Source: Anagrus nilaparvatae (taxonomy: Eukaryota; Arthropoda; Insecta; Hymenoptera; Mymaridae). From it: DNA of 64,000 nt. Of this stretch, positions 25,101 through 36,083 are shown one piece after another. The position numbers were made by a program, and so were the translations under genes. The notes under the pieces are model-generated. The model made no database searches. It was not told the origin of the DNA and saw only the letters and a program-made list of their open reading frames with translations. Within the stretch, counting starts at the first letter, position 1. Every line of letters starts with the position of its first letter. Location of the stretch: contig JAKSXM010000007.1 in the NCBI GenBank assembly GCA_022575985.1, positions 5,272,501 to 5,336,500 on the forward strand, in the 5' to 3' direction.

Positions 25101-28100
25101 ATAAATACAAATACAAAAATTTTAAATAATCGATTTCATTTGTTTAAAAAAAAATTTCATAATTTTTCAAAAATTATTAATTTTATTGAAAATTAATTGC
25201 AAAAATTTTCCCGAAACGTCAGTTTTTTTCAAATATTGTGATTAATAGGTATGTGGTTTAAATTTCTGCTAAAGCCCCAATTTCATATTTCTAGAAAAAT
25301 TCAAAATTAAAATATCGCAGAAAGCATTAAAAATAACTAATATAGTACTTGATAAATTGAGCTTCGCAAGTAATAATAAGGCTTTTTCCAATCGGAGTGA
25401 CTATAGGCTGTAACTTTAGGTATTTTGTGATTATAAATTAAGCTATGGGGCCGCCGTTTAGTTTTATTTATACACTAAATGCAGATAAAATTAACCCTCC
25501 TATCAAAAATTTTTAACTTTGTAAACAATAAAATTATGTTTATTACGCACGGTAACCAAATACTAGTTGAATTTTCAAAAATTTATTGAATTTGAAGCTT
25601 GTATTATATTCAGTGGCGAATCCAGAAAAATGTTTGGGGAGGAGTTTTAGGCAATATTTTGTATGTTTTCTCATAATTATAATTAAAAAAAATTAAAAAT
25701 GCATGCAATTTTTTAGAGCTCTCGAAGGGGAGGGGGGGGGGCGAATTAAAAATAAAGATTCAAAGGTTGGTTTAAATTTTTATTGCTCATTTTATCCACA
25801 GTTTACATACACCTAATTTCAACTTTTTCTTTATATTTTAGTTATAAAATATTCAATTTTCAATATTTTTTAGTAGATTCAGATATTAAATCCTGAAAAC
25901 AATTTCAATCTTTTTAAATTGTTGGCAAATTTTAAGGTGGAAAACATTTTTAGAAAAATTTTCATGCAAACCTGATGGATAATTAAAAATTTTCCATTAT
26001 ACACTGCAAAAAAGATCTACTTTCTTACTTTCGGGCGATCTTTTTTTCGCTTTTAATGAAAAACTATGTGTTGAACACGGGAAAAAATGTAGGAAATTTT
26101 ACTTTCAATGCTGTCTGCACTCGTTCGCTACGCTCACTCGTGCATACAACTGCATTGAAAGCCAAATCCTATTTTTTTCCCTTGTTGAACAAATAGATAT
26201 ATTCGGAGACCAGGCAAAAATTGTTTACTTTTTTGCAGTTTTGTTTTTAATTTTTCCGCAAATTAAAGAGAAAAATGGTGAATTTATGAATAAAAATAAT
26301 ACTATTTTTAACATAATAGGGACAATAAAAAGACGGTACAATTAATAATTGTTAAATAATTGTTAAACAAGGAGGGCAATGATAATCGCAATTTCCCAGC
26401 GGTTTTTGGCGAAAAATAAGATGTTTCAAAGGTTTTTGTTGCTATATTTAAAAACAATAATTTGTTGCAGATTTTGCAGGTTGTAAAGTTGAATGATCAG
26501 TTTTGGAATTTTTTGGTTTTTGGTTCTTTGAAACAGTATACGAACCGAATTGCATACTTAAGTTGATTAAACATGAGATTTGGAGCATTTTTGATATTTC
26601 CAAGGACCGTGTACGATTTTTCTTCATCAGTGTCCAAAAATTTGACTTTGCCTGAGGGATTGTGCTCGGAAAATAAGCGTCTTTTGATCGGTACCAAGAA
26701 AAAGTTTTTTTACAGATTTTACAGTTTTGAAACTTTCTGAATTATTATACTGATAAAAATCCACTTGTCATAAGTGGGGTTTTTCCAATATCTCTATGGT
26801 TTTTCCTTTTTGCGGTTAGTGGAATTCCGCTTCTGGGTCGCGGAAATTTTTTTTCTTGTTCAAAAGTCTGCAAATGACTTGAAACGTAAAGAAAAGTTTT
26901 CTTTTTTTTTCAAGAATTTTTTTTTTTGGTTCATCATACCGCTACCCGCATATCTTAAATGAACGGATAAATTTTTTTTTAATTCCGCTTGCCGCAAGTG
27001 AAATATTTTTCTGTTTTGGCTAAATATATAAGTTTGAAATATTAAAGTTCACAAGTGAAAATTTATAATTTTAAATTGGGACCATTCAATTTTTTAAGGT
27101 AATAAGATTTTATTACCACGATAACCAAGAGATATGAGCTTTTTGATCGCTGAAAAAAAATTACCTTTTTATCAAATTTGGTATTTTTACTAAATATCCT
27201 ACCTTTACCTTGAAAGGGTTTGCTTGAAATTAAAGAAATAGCTATTTTTTAAACAAGGGCCAAATATTGGTTTTGACTTTACATGTAGTTGTATGAGAGT
27301 AGTTGTATAGAAAGCATGTAAAATCGAACCCCATATTTTTTCCGTGATTCAAAACATAGTTTTACATATAATGGGCAAAAAAGCTGTCTCCCTAGGGTAG
27401 AAAATAGGCTTTTTGCCCTGCAGTGACGGCTTTTTTGCCCATTATATGTAAAACTATTGTTTAGAAAACGGGACAAAATATGGGATTCGACTTTTGCATT
27501 TTGTCTGCACTCGCTCGCTTGTGCATACAACTGCATGCAAAGCCGAAACCAATATTTTATCTCTTGTTTAATAAATAGCTATTTCATTATACGCTGCAAA
27601 AAAGATCTACTTTCTTAATTTCAGGCATTATTGAAAAACGATGTATTGAACACGGGAAAAAATATAGGAAATTTTACTTTCAATGCTGTGGGCAAAGCAC
27701 TTTAGCTTTGAGAGCAGCAAGTTATCAATGTATAAATAAAACATATATTTGGAACTATGAAAATTTTTTTAATGAAAAACAAGATGGCGCTGGGAGTTAA
27801 GATTTTTACTGAAGACTATAATTTGAATAGTCCTCTGCAGAAAAAATTGCATCTGAGAATTTGGTTAGAGATTAAGGGTGTGCAGTTACCTGAAATGTCT
27901 GGTATTTGAACCAGTAATTTCGTTTCTTTGTGGGTTTTTTTTTGATTTTTAGTCCAGAAACAACAATTTCGGGTTTTACCTCCCGATCTGATTTGAAAAA
28001 AGCCCTAACTTTAGGGTTTTAGAGACGTTTATTATACATTAAAATTGACATTCAAAAATTGATATTCAAAAAGGTTAGAATTTGGTTAAATAAATAAATA

Positions 28101-29520
28101 CCAGGCCATTTAAATATTTCATAAATTTTTCGTAAATTGAAAAATATAATTTTGATAAAAATTCATTTAAAGTTTTTAATAGCATTGAATGGTTTGATTG
28201 ATTATCATTATGATTATTATCATAAGAGTTTTGTAGCTTTATTAATAAAGGAAATTTACATTTTGTCTCTAAATATTTAAAAAATATATTAAATTGAGAG
28301 AAATTAGTGACAGGAAACTAATGAAAGTAAAATAAAAATAAAATAAATATTTAAAAATTTATTTCCTGCTTCAAAAAAAAAAAAAACTAATAAAAATGAC
28401 CCAAAATTTTACCATAATTAATTATCATGTGACTAATTCAACTTTTAACTATCATAGTCCAAAACTAGAATTATTTCCCAGCTATAAAAAAAAATCTCTT
28501 ATCAAATAAAATCCTACTCATAACCATAAAACTCCCAACTGAATAAATTAAACTTACATAACGTATATCACAGACTATAAATTAAAAAGTAAATTAATAA
28601 CATATAATTACATTATAATATACAACATATAATTATCAATTATCTAAACAAGAAAAAAGTTAAATAAAATTAATTAATCACTTAAAAAAAAATAATTATT
28701 CTATTAAAATGTTAAATTAAATAAATAGGTATATCTTTTAGTTAAAAAACCATTTTACTATAAAAGATTTTTTAAAAAAAGCTTAGTTACACTAATTCTT
28801 TTATCAAGATAAATTAAATCATTATTTCGTAAGATTTGTTAATTACCATTTTTAAAAATAAATTTTTTACAAAATTAATCAATCGTAGTGTACTTTAAAA
28901 AAATGGAATTTTTAAACGATAAAAAAAATTGTATCGTATGTGTGTAGGTTGTAAAAAGGCATAACAACACAAATGTAAATATGTACTTAGTGATTGAAAA
29001 AAAAGGAATAATAAAAAAGACATAATCGTACAACATAAGAGTCATGCATATAATAAAAACAGTTATTGAAAAAAATCAATAAGAGAAATATTTGTAATTT
29101 GATAAGTAAAAAATTTTTTTACTTTTTGGGTATATATGAATAACAGTTTTTTAAAAGAAATTATGTTTAACTTTAATATTAGATAAAAGTGTAATTTCCT
29201 TTGGAGTCATAAATAAGTAATAAATTTTAATACTTTAAAAAAAGGAGCGTTTCGAATATTTTTATAATCGACCACCAACGATATATAAAGAATTTTTATG
29301 TATATGTGGGAATACCTTTTTTTTTATATGTAGGAATGATTTCCTCGCGAAATTAGATACGGTTTTTGGTTGTCTAAGCGATTAGTACCGGTGTAAGAAA
29401 AATGAAATTTTTTTTTGACAAGTATATTTACCTGAGAAATAGTAGTAGATCAAATAATAATATTAAAAATAAAATCTGTCTTTTTTTTATATTTATTTTT
29501 TTTTGACTCGAGGAAGGCAT
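9549..29520 (-). CDS. Wnt10: Wnt10, secreted Wnt ligand (4 coding exons, complete)
   Basis: Joined from exons 29520-29432, 23631-23378, 10493-10210 and 10148-9549; the sum is 1227 nt, giving 408 codons plus TGA. All junctions are GT-AG and the phases agree (2, 1, 0). The product is a secreted, lipid-modified ligand that in this family acts through Frizzled and LRP receptors. Visible features are an N-terminal basic stretch plus hydrophobic signal segment (residues about 10-29), the WNCSS motif, the RETGFVYAI and RACSMG blocks, WKWGGCSHNL, LHNNQAGR, the acylation loop CKCHGMSGSC with the predicted palmitoleoylated serine at about S225, and the C-terminal cysteine knot CCGRGYNVIRQ to the final VCK. 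Twenty-four mature cysteines fit the family. Assignment to Wnt10 rests on the ending ERCACKFHWCCYVQCQNC, on EWITVCK, on ECQHQF and on FSKQFLDSRE. A basic linker (residues about 270-320) is unusually long. Neighbour Wnt6 is divergent, as expected for the conserved Wnt cluster. Confidence 0.96.
10210..10493 (-). CDS. Wnt10: Wnt10 coding exon 3
   Basis: The acceptor TTATAG precedes 10493 and the donor CATT|GTAAGT follows 10210. The exon encodes residues 115-209: YRETGFVYAISAAGVAHS, the RACSMGRLISCGC cysteine cluster, WKWGGCSHNLEYG, FSKQFLDSREIAGD and LHNNQAGRI. It enters in phase 1 and leaves in phase 0. The intron to exon 4 is only 61 bp (10149-10209). Confidence 0.96.
11676..12480 (-). pseudogene. 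Degenerate Tigger/pogo-type transposase (N-terminal HTH part)
   Basis: Read on the minus strand from about 12450 to 12128, a frame encodes LPKSLLSIIIKDRAKIYEAL, then LLFSWFKEVRESKVPLDEKF and NGFKASDGWFQNFFIRFHVS. The last two segments match the CENP-B-type helix-turn-helix domain of Tigger/pogo transposases, with the hallmark FKASxGWxxxFxxR. A stop follows at 12128, and the frame beyond is broken by stops. The CAGTAGACTCGCGATATCGC end at about 11676 resembles Tigger terminal repeats. The catalytic DDE part is not intact. This is an inactive relic. Confidence 0.7.
13080..13530. repeat. Tandem array of about 150-bp units with a G15 run
   Basis: About three diverged units each carry CAAATATAAGAAAACACTTT or similar, a 'tttcttaagaaaaa' box, a G-rich segment (G15 at 13293-13307), GGGCCAAG(C/T)GTTGG and a TTCAGCG / ATCAGCGACC end. 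The last unit grades into the GCGACCCAAAAAAC family. Confidence 0.7.
14395..14710. repeat. Fragment of the GCGACCC repeat family
   Basis: It begins with ACTCCAGTCAA, then TTTTTTGGGTCGCTGATAAC, GGGGTCTTTTC and CCCTTAAATTTGCAAAAACT boxes, matching one arm of the 18477-19785 palindrome. Confidence 0.65.
18477..19785. repeat. 1.3-kb palindrome made of tandem units
   Basis: The left end TACTCCAGTCAAAATACGGG is the reverse complement of the right end CCCGTATTTTGACTGGAGTA. Each arm (about 560 bp) has three to four units of about 170 bp carrying TTTTTTGGGTCGCTGA, CCCTTAAA, GCCCTAAAAGGGCATTTTTG and a TTTGGTATACGGG box; the centre is near 19040-19130. A hairpin of this size could form double-stranded RNA if the Wnt10 intron or antisense strand is transcribed. 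No coding capacity. Confidence 0.85.
20381..20415 (+). repeat. 35-bp TATA-N16-CGAGAA module
   Basis: TTTATAG, 16-bp spacer, CACTTGCGAGAA, in Wnt10 intron 2. Confidence 0.65.
21433..21800. repeat. Three-copy tandem repeat (about 120 bp units)
   Basis: Each unit carries ATCAGAT(T/C)C or a related box, 'tagtac/tggtac', CTTTCATAGAAATAAAT-like sequence, AGGTATTAC and a long A run. Copies centre near 21500, 21620 and 21760. A 64-codon minus-strand frame covering two units is a by-product. Confidence 0.65.
22043..22077 (+). repeat. 35-bp TATA-N16-CGAGAA module
   Basis: TTTATAG, 16-bp spacer, CACTTGCGAGAA; nearly identical to the 20381 copy, including TATTGCG after the box. Confidence 0.65.
23378..23631 (-). 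CDS. Wnt10: Wnt10 coding exon 2
   Basis: The acceptor is a T-rich tract ending TTTAG at 23632, and the donor AGAG|GTAAGT follows 23378. The exon encodes residues 30-115 and carries the first conserved Wnt cysteines: VVLCNGISGL, RELCYRYPDV, IQECQHQF and RWNCSSL. The Asn of WNCS is a potential N-glycosylation site. An internal ATG at 23618 lacks a signal peptide and is not chosen as the start. The exon enters in phase 2 and leaves in phase 1. Confidence 0.95.
25999..26225. repeat. Dispersed repeat with CTGCACTCG...CTACGCTC core
   Basis: It begins with ACTGCAAAAAAGATCTACTT and continues to CTGCACTCGTTCGCTACGCT and GTGCATACAACTGCATTGAA. The same order recurs at 27592-27700 (first half) and the core recurs at 27505 and 51735. 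Confidence 0.7.
27238..27590. repeat. Inverted-repeat element of the CTGCACTCG family
   Basis: Outer segments with TAGCTATTTTTTAAACAAGG and its inverted counterpart CTTGTTTAATAAATAGCTA flank an inner inverted repeat of ACATATAATGGGCAAAAAAG. The core CTGCACTCGCTCGCTTGTGC is shared with copies at 26.1 and 51.7 kb. Confidence 0.7.
27592..27710. repeat. Partial copy of the 25999-26225 repeat
   Basis: ATACGCTGCAAAAAAGATCT, TTGAACACGGGAAAAAAT and TTTTACTTTCAATGCTGT occur in the same order as at 25999-26115, in the same orientation. Confidence 0.65.
29432..29520 (-). CDS. Wnt10: Wnt10 coding exon 1 (signal peptide)
   Basis: This exon encodes 29 residues plus two bases of codon 30. It begins MPSSSQKKINIKKR, a basic n-region, and continues into a leucine-rich hydrophobic core, as expected of a signal peptide. 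The donor is CTCAG|GTAAAT at 29431. Its phase (2) matches the acceptor at 23632, giving AG+G = Arg30. The reading frame stays open upstream to 29640 but contains no earlier ATG (the upstream end is a TTG), so 29520 is the first usable start. The exon was found by matching hydrophobicity and phase, so it is slightly less certain than the other exons. Confidence 0.85.
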
Positions 29521-29539
29521 TATTGTCACATTGCCCCGA

Positions 29540-29564
29540 GCGCCGGCAACTTTAGTGCCGGCGC
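29540..29564 (-). promoter_or_regulatory. GC-rich hairpin just upstream of the Wnt10 ATG
   Basis: A perfect 9-bp inverted repeat GCGCCGGCA / TGCCGGCGC has a 7-nt loop. It stands out in a very AT-rich region and ends 20 nt before the Wnt10 start codon at 29520, so it would sit in the 5' UTR if transcription starts further upstream. Such a stem could affect start-site scanning; that is inference. Confidence 0.5.
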
Positions 29565-29745
29565 CCTTTTTTGAATGCAGCCTTCTTGAGCTTTTGAGCT
29601 TTTTTAATAAAACACCACACTCCAGTATTAAATTTAACAACTGACACCAAAAATAACCAACTATTTTATCAAATTTTTTATTAATTTTTTAATTTTTCAG
29701 TTACTTTTTATTAAAAAACAGAAATTAAAAAAAAAAAAACAATTC

Positions 29746-29990
29746 TTACACTATAATAAACACACTCGGACCTCCACCTCGACGAGGACGCATCCTGTCC
29801 AGGTCGTGCGTCGACACATCTCGCAAAACACTACGCGCGACTCTCGCCCTCGGGGTCCTCCTACTACTCCAATCTAACTTCCACTCCTCTTTTACCAATA
29901 CGCCCGCCCCGATTCTTATTCTTTTTTTTATATTCTGGGGATGAAAGGAACCCCTTTTTACTCGTGGGAGGAGCAACCCCCACCAAATTA
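29746..29990 (-). promoter_or_regulatory. GC-rich block upstream of Wnt10, likely promoter or 5' UTR
   Basis: A CpG-containing, compositionally balanced block begins about 230 bp upstream of the Wnt10 start codon and is sharply different from its poly-A/T neighbourhood. An 82-codon minus-strand frame runs through it but resembles no protein I know. Position and composition suggest the promoter or 5' leader of Wnt10. No convincing TATA box or initiator was identified. Confidence 0.4.
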
Positions 29991-32900
29991 ACAAAGCTTC
30001 CTATAAGCTCATAATCGAAAGCTTACACTAGACCACTACCAACTCTCATTAAGAAACTACTCAAACTCTCGCTCTATTAGCTTATTCACTTTTTTATCTT
30101 GTTAAACTTAAAATTAATTATTTTCTTAAGTGATATCAATTTATTTTATGAATAAAAAAATTCTTTTTTTTCTTTCAATTCTAAAATACACATTTCATTC
30201 ATGTAAAAAAATTCTATTTTTGAATAGAAACATAAAAAAAAATCTTAACAAAAAGAAAGAATTGCATTATTTTTATTTATGAATGGTTTATTTTTATTGT
30301 ATGAAATTTAGTGAGTGAGAAAAATCTTATTTTTTATTTGCATGATCTATTTTTTTATTAAGTTTGAATGTAAAGAAAAGAATTTTTTTTGTAGTTTTTT
30401 TTGGTCATTCATAAAAATTTTTACTTTGTAAGTGATACACTTTTTTAGGCAGTTTGTAATTTTTTTTTTGTTAATAATTTTTGTTTAAATATTTAATTAA
30501 GGATTTTTGCTCTTTTAATTTTTTAATTTATAATGTCGCAGCATTGACGTAATTTTAGAGAGTCATGCTTATTTTTGCAGTTCGTTCGAGGTTAAATATG
30601 CACAAAATTTAAAGATTACATATTTTTGCAAGTTTTTCATAAATTTCGTAAAGTACTGAAGTTTTACCAGAAAATTAGTTAAGTTCTTAAGTTACTAACT
30701 TCTTTTTTGGGAAATTGCATTTTTCGAAATCCTGTCAGGAAATAAATTTTTCCAAATCTTAGTAGGCTTAGGATACAATCTGTGAGAAAAAAATGCAAAA
30801 AAAAAATATTTTACATTGAACATACATTTTAAATTTATTAATTTTACAATATGCATTTCCAAAGAAAATTCTTACTTTTTATGTATTTATTGCATATAAT
30901 ATATTTTGTATCGATTGGTTTAGACTGTAAAAAAATGTCAACGTTTTTTTTATGAGTACCCTTATAAAACTGAGCTATTACCATAATGCTTGTAAATTTA
31001 CTATGATTCTTGTAATTTTATGAGGATTCTCCGAAGGAACTAATGAAAATTCTTGTAAACTCGAGTACTATAGAAATTCCATAGAGTATGATTCTTGTAT
31101 ACAAGAACAGTGTATATACACTGTAAAAAATTTATTTAGAAAAGGTTATTTTTTCTTTTTTTTATAAAAGCACATTTTTTTGTTGGTGAAGAAATTGATT
31201 TTTACTTTCATATTGCAATTTCGGGTTTGATTAATTGGCGAAAAGAAATTTATTTAATCGAAAATTTAATCACTCAGAATAACGAATATGTTCAGAAAGC
31301 TTAATTTTTAATTTTTCAGACTAACAGTTCAAAACATCAAAAAAACAATTTACTAAAGCCCTATTTAATTTTATACATCTAAAAAGATGTTAAAAAATGC
31401 TGTAACAAGCATATAAAATTATTTAAAAATGATAAATTACTACTATAGCGCAAACATTTCACGCTATCTACACGTGAATCATAAATGACGACAACCAATA
31501 CAGAAGAGCACGCGTAAGTTTTGATTACTTGTCATCGAGATTAAAATATAAATATTTAGCTGAGAAAAACGTTGGTACCACATGGCCTTTTGTCTGAGCT
31601 TTTGTGTTCAATGCAAGTTACGACTAGTTTTTATTATAAATTATTTTGTGGACCTTCTATGAACCCTGGAAATTTTTTTATTGGGCATAGTATTTTTTAA
31701 CAAAAAAATGCAGCTATAAAATAATAAAACCTATTTGTATGGTAAAATACTAGTAAATCGTGTAAATTGAGTGATTGGAATGCGATACCCAGACATAAAT
31801 AAATACACTGTATCGATAAACTAACGAAAGACGAGAAACTCTACGAGTCTATATTTATATAGTGTCATAAATAATATGTTCTACAAGTTACATTTACCGA
31901 TCTGGAAAGTGTAATTAAACCACCCTGTAACCTGTTTTTCTACCTATACCCCCGTAGTTAGTGACTTTTGTCTGCTAATGTAATAAAAATAAATTTTTCA
32001 TGCAACTGATGAAAGAAAATTTTATGCTAGGGTGAGCGAAAAAAATTATTGTTTGTTTCTGAATAGATTGCTTGGGCGTAAAGCTCGCTTTCAATTTTTA
32101 TGATACTTGAGATATTGTGATTCGTTACTGAATGTTTAGATGTTTAGAAGCTTAATGATAATAAAATTTATCATAAACGACCCGTTTTTTTAAGTACATA
32201 CTTTTAACTTTTAAAAGGTAAATATTATATATCCTTACTTAAATGGAATCTCAACAGCGTAATCTTTTTATGAGAATTCTCTACCGTTGTTTTTTTATTT
32301 CGACACAGATTTTTTATACCCCACTTGAGTTTTAATTTTTAGTCTTATAACAGGACTTGAATAAAAATTTAAGTTGTGTAATTACTTTGCTTTTGTTAAA
32401 AAGTAATTAAAAATTCAATTTAAATTTTGTACCAAGATGTCAAAATTTCGGTAAAGATGAATTTATGACCTTAATTTATAGTTTTTAAGTTGCGCTGAAA
32501 AAAAGACTTCAATCTTAAAATTTTTGTCTATTATTCATTGCTGACTCTTGGTTTCTAATTTAACATCAAAATGGTGCTTAATGCATTTAATCCATTTGAT
32601 TTTTAGACACAGGTTCATTATAATTTTTGAAAATTCGCTACTAAAAAATTCATAGCTTTTAGCTCATAAAACAGAAAAAAAATTTACTGGCAATAATTAA
32701 AAAATAAAATTTTACATTTTTTACTTCACTTTTTCAATAAAATAAATTAAAATTCGAATAATTTCCTTTCATTACCTTCAAAACATAAAATCCCCATAAA
32801 ACCTCAATAAATATTTTCAAGATAAGCTCAGCGAAAAAAAATTATCTCTGCATAAAAAAAAAAATTAGATAAAATAAAATTGATGAAATTCTCCATAAAA

Positions 32901-33899
32901 AAAAATTTTCTTGTTTTTTTAATGTTATAAAACTAGGCATGAATTTTTCATAGAGTTTTAAAAACAAAAATATTTATAATAACGGCAAATTAAAACTATT
33001 TCGGAATGCATTTATTAAAACATTCCGTACGTAACCCAGACTCCTTTTTTTTTTATTATCCCCTTTTTTCTTTAATGTTTCTTTCCCTATGTGTTTTTCT
33101 AAAAAAAAAAAAAAAATAAAATAAAATCCTTGAAATTCTTAGACTATTTATAACATTAAAACATCAGAAAAACTTCATAAAAAATTCCTGTTTTTGTTTT
33201 TTACTTAAAAAAAAATTAATTAATAATTCTCAAGTTAAAAAAAAAAAATTCTTTCTATTGAAAATCCACTCCTATTGTAAAAAAAATATTTAAGAATGGT
33301 CAGCTTTATTTAGTGACATATACTAGTTTTAAATACATATTTAAGGTTTCCTTTTTAAAGCTTTTGAAATGCGTTCTAAAAAAAAAAATTTGTTTTTACC
33401 CTATCATTAAGTATTATTTCTGCATCGCGGCTCTCAAGTAAGAAATTTTTATACGCCCTCCTGCTCGTCAATCAAGCCAAAAAAGGAAGGAAGTTCATAC
33501 AAATAATTATCCAATATATTATAATCCTTGCTAATCCTCCATCAAGCAACAGCAGCAGTTCTAAACTCCTTTTTACAAAAAAAATTTTTTTTTTCTATAA
33601 TACCGCTAATATTCTTATCGAACTATAAACACTTCTATTGAGTTTTTTTTATACATTAAAGGCTATTATTCCAGGTATTATGTTCGATGTAAGAATTAAA
33701 TAACAATAGGGGGATCGATGTTCTCTCAACGATCTCCTTCTTGTCCGTCCGAAATTTCTTTGGTATTATTATGTTCTTTATGTACTTTATAAGAGCATTC
33801 AAGAAAAGTCGAGGAGCTTTTATGTATTTTCTTGTATTTTTAACGCCTCGCTTGTTGCGTTAAAAAAAATAAAAAGAAATAAAAAAAATAAGAAATTCT

Positions 33900-34200
33900 G
33901 GACAGGCGCCTTTTGGAATTAGTAATATACACATTTATATAAATTCAGGATGAGCAAGAATTTAAGCAAGTGCGAGAGATTCAACGGCTTCTACGGAGGT
34001 GGCAATGAGTTGGGGTCCCGCCTGCAGACACACCCACGCTAACACAACATCTTGTATATATTTTCCCTTTTTTATTCGCGCGTTATTGCAAAAAAAAGTA
34101 CTCCGTTGGTGGGCCACGTGACTTATCCAAGGCGTGAGAGGACCTCCTCTTTTAATATACCAAAGGGCCCCATCGATCAACAAACGTTACAGTCGTTTTT
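33900..34200. promoter_or_regulatory. Higher-complexity intergenic block with an E-box
   Basis: This is a non-repetitive stretch with balanced base composition between the divergent genes, about 4.4 kb upstream of Wnt10. It includes the palindromic E-box CACGTG at 34115-34120. No coding similarity was recognised in the short frames on either strand. It is a plausible cis-regulatory module, but the evidence is composition only. Confidence 0.25.
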
Positions 34201-36048
34201 AAAATTCAAACTTTTTGCAATGTTGACAGATGCTCAAACGTTATTTTGTACTTGCAAAATATTATATTAGACCTACCACGAACTACTTGTCTCTCTTTTT
34301 TTTTTTTTTTTTCGTTGCTTTTGTTAATTTTTATTTTTTTTCATCTCCAACATCACATCAGATTCATGTATAAGATAACACCGAACAGCATCATCCAATT
34401 TAATAATCGCACGATGCAAATTGATCGCTATCAACGTCATATTCTTCTCTTATTCTTTATTATTTAAAAATGTACGTCATGACCTTTTCTCTTTTCTCAT
34501 TTTTATATCCGTCTCTTTTATTATCAAAAATATATTATTATTATTATCTTTTTATTTTAATCTCTGTGTTTATTCTAAATTACTCATCTATTTAATTTTC
34601 AAAGATTATGTGTTTGTTTATATATTAGGCTGGAAGTTAACTTAGAAAGTTTTTGGGGCTGAAAAATTCTAAATATTTGAGATTAGAAATATTTAAATGT
34701 TTCCAAAATTTTTGAGCAATGAGTTTTTGTGACATGAAGTAGTTTTAGTATTGATGACACATAAAAATCTTTCTAATTTTCGTTCATTTTAGGGTCACAG
34801 ATCCCCAAAAATATTTAAACTAACATCAAGCCTAATATACACACAGATAAAAAAAAACTGATAAAATAATTAGCAAGTATTAAAACTTGCCTTTAAAAAA
34901 TAGTTAATTAATATTTATTATGTAAATATAAATTTTTTTTGGGTAATAATAATAAAAAAATATTAAATTAAAAAAAAAAAAAAAATAAACTCAAGTTAAA
35001 AATTTTGAATAAACACAAAGAATAATAAGCACTTGAATCTAAAGAGCTCTTAAAAAAATGATGAAGTAATATTTATTAATACACACAGGTATCCCATCTG
35101 AAAACATAAATTATTTTTGTAACTTTTGTAATTTAATTTAAGTGTTTATTACTTTTATTTTATACCAATTAAAATAGTGACTGCAATAAATTAAAATCTT
35201 TACTTTTTGTGTTTATTAAAACGTCTGAAAATTCAAGTTTTATATCATCAAAGGGTGCTTTTTATAATTGAAGATGGAAAATTGAATTGGAATTTAAGCT
35301 CTTTGAGTAAAATATTTTTTGTGAAAATTAACATATATAAAAAATTTATGAGTCTAGTGAGGCTTCTGTACTATAATAAAAACTATGTTCAACATGAAAA
35401 CATTTAATAGTTATAAATTAGAAATGTTGGTACTTAAATAAATGAAAAACTCGTTTTTCTTTAACTTATTTCTTTCATTAGATAAAAAGATAAATGTTTT
35501 TTTAATGTTATAAAATCACAAATGATATAGCCTCATAATATTTTATCATCTATAAAATTATATATATGATCATTAAAGAAACAGTGTCATCGTATTAAAG
35601 AACTTGACATTGGTTTATAATTTATTGCCTTAAAGCGAAACAATTAAAGTATGTTAAAAATTTTTTTTTATCAAAAATAATTATTGCAATTATATGAAAT
35701 TTTGTAATATTTTTATGGTGTGTTAATAGATTAGATAATTTTTATAATTTTTTTTTTAATAATAAAGATTTTAGAATGCTAAAAATAGATTAGAATATAC
35801 TGATAATTGTCAATTTTGCTAATGCTAGTTATTTATAAAATCAAGAATCAATAGTACTATTATGTAAAAATAAAATAATAAAAAATTTCTTAAATTGTTA
35901 GACAAAAATAGAATGAATTTATGAAATTTATTAAATGGTACCTATTATTGTTTTTACTTTAAAAAATTTTATTTTTAGAATAGTGACAAACAAATTTTAT
36001 CTTTTACTGTAAACTCAAGTATTTAAAAACATAACAATCGGTTTTTTT

Positions 36049-36083
36049 TTCTCGAAAGAGAAATGGAACTTGAATATTATATA
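36049..36083 (-). repeat. 35-bp TATA-N16-CGAGAA module
   Basis: On minus: TATATAA, 16-bp spacer, CTCTTTCGAGAA. Confidence 0.7.

Larger units (their letters stand above)
23632..29431 (-). other. Wnt10 intron 1 (5.8 kb)
   Basis: Bounded by GTAAAT at 29431 and a T-rich TTTAG acceptor. It holds the repeats near 26.0-26.2 kb and 27.2-27.7 kb and a possible hAT-like end at 25612; no other exon was recognised. Confidence 0.75.

Noticed and set aside
25612..25745. hAT-like terminus CAGTGGCGAATCCAG with a G-rich tract
   Set aside because: The start resembles ends seen in many hAT-type elements, but no matching opposite end or target duplication was found.
29746..29994. 82-codon minus-strand frame upstream of Wnt10
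   Set aside because: It is explained by GC-rich composition, has no similarity and no splice link to Wnt10 that keeps a sensible protein.
31443..31470. Possible fourteenth copy of the 35-bp module
   Set aside because: CTATAG and CATTTCACG are present, but the spacer is 11 bp and the CGAGAA half is lost.
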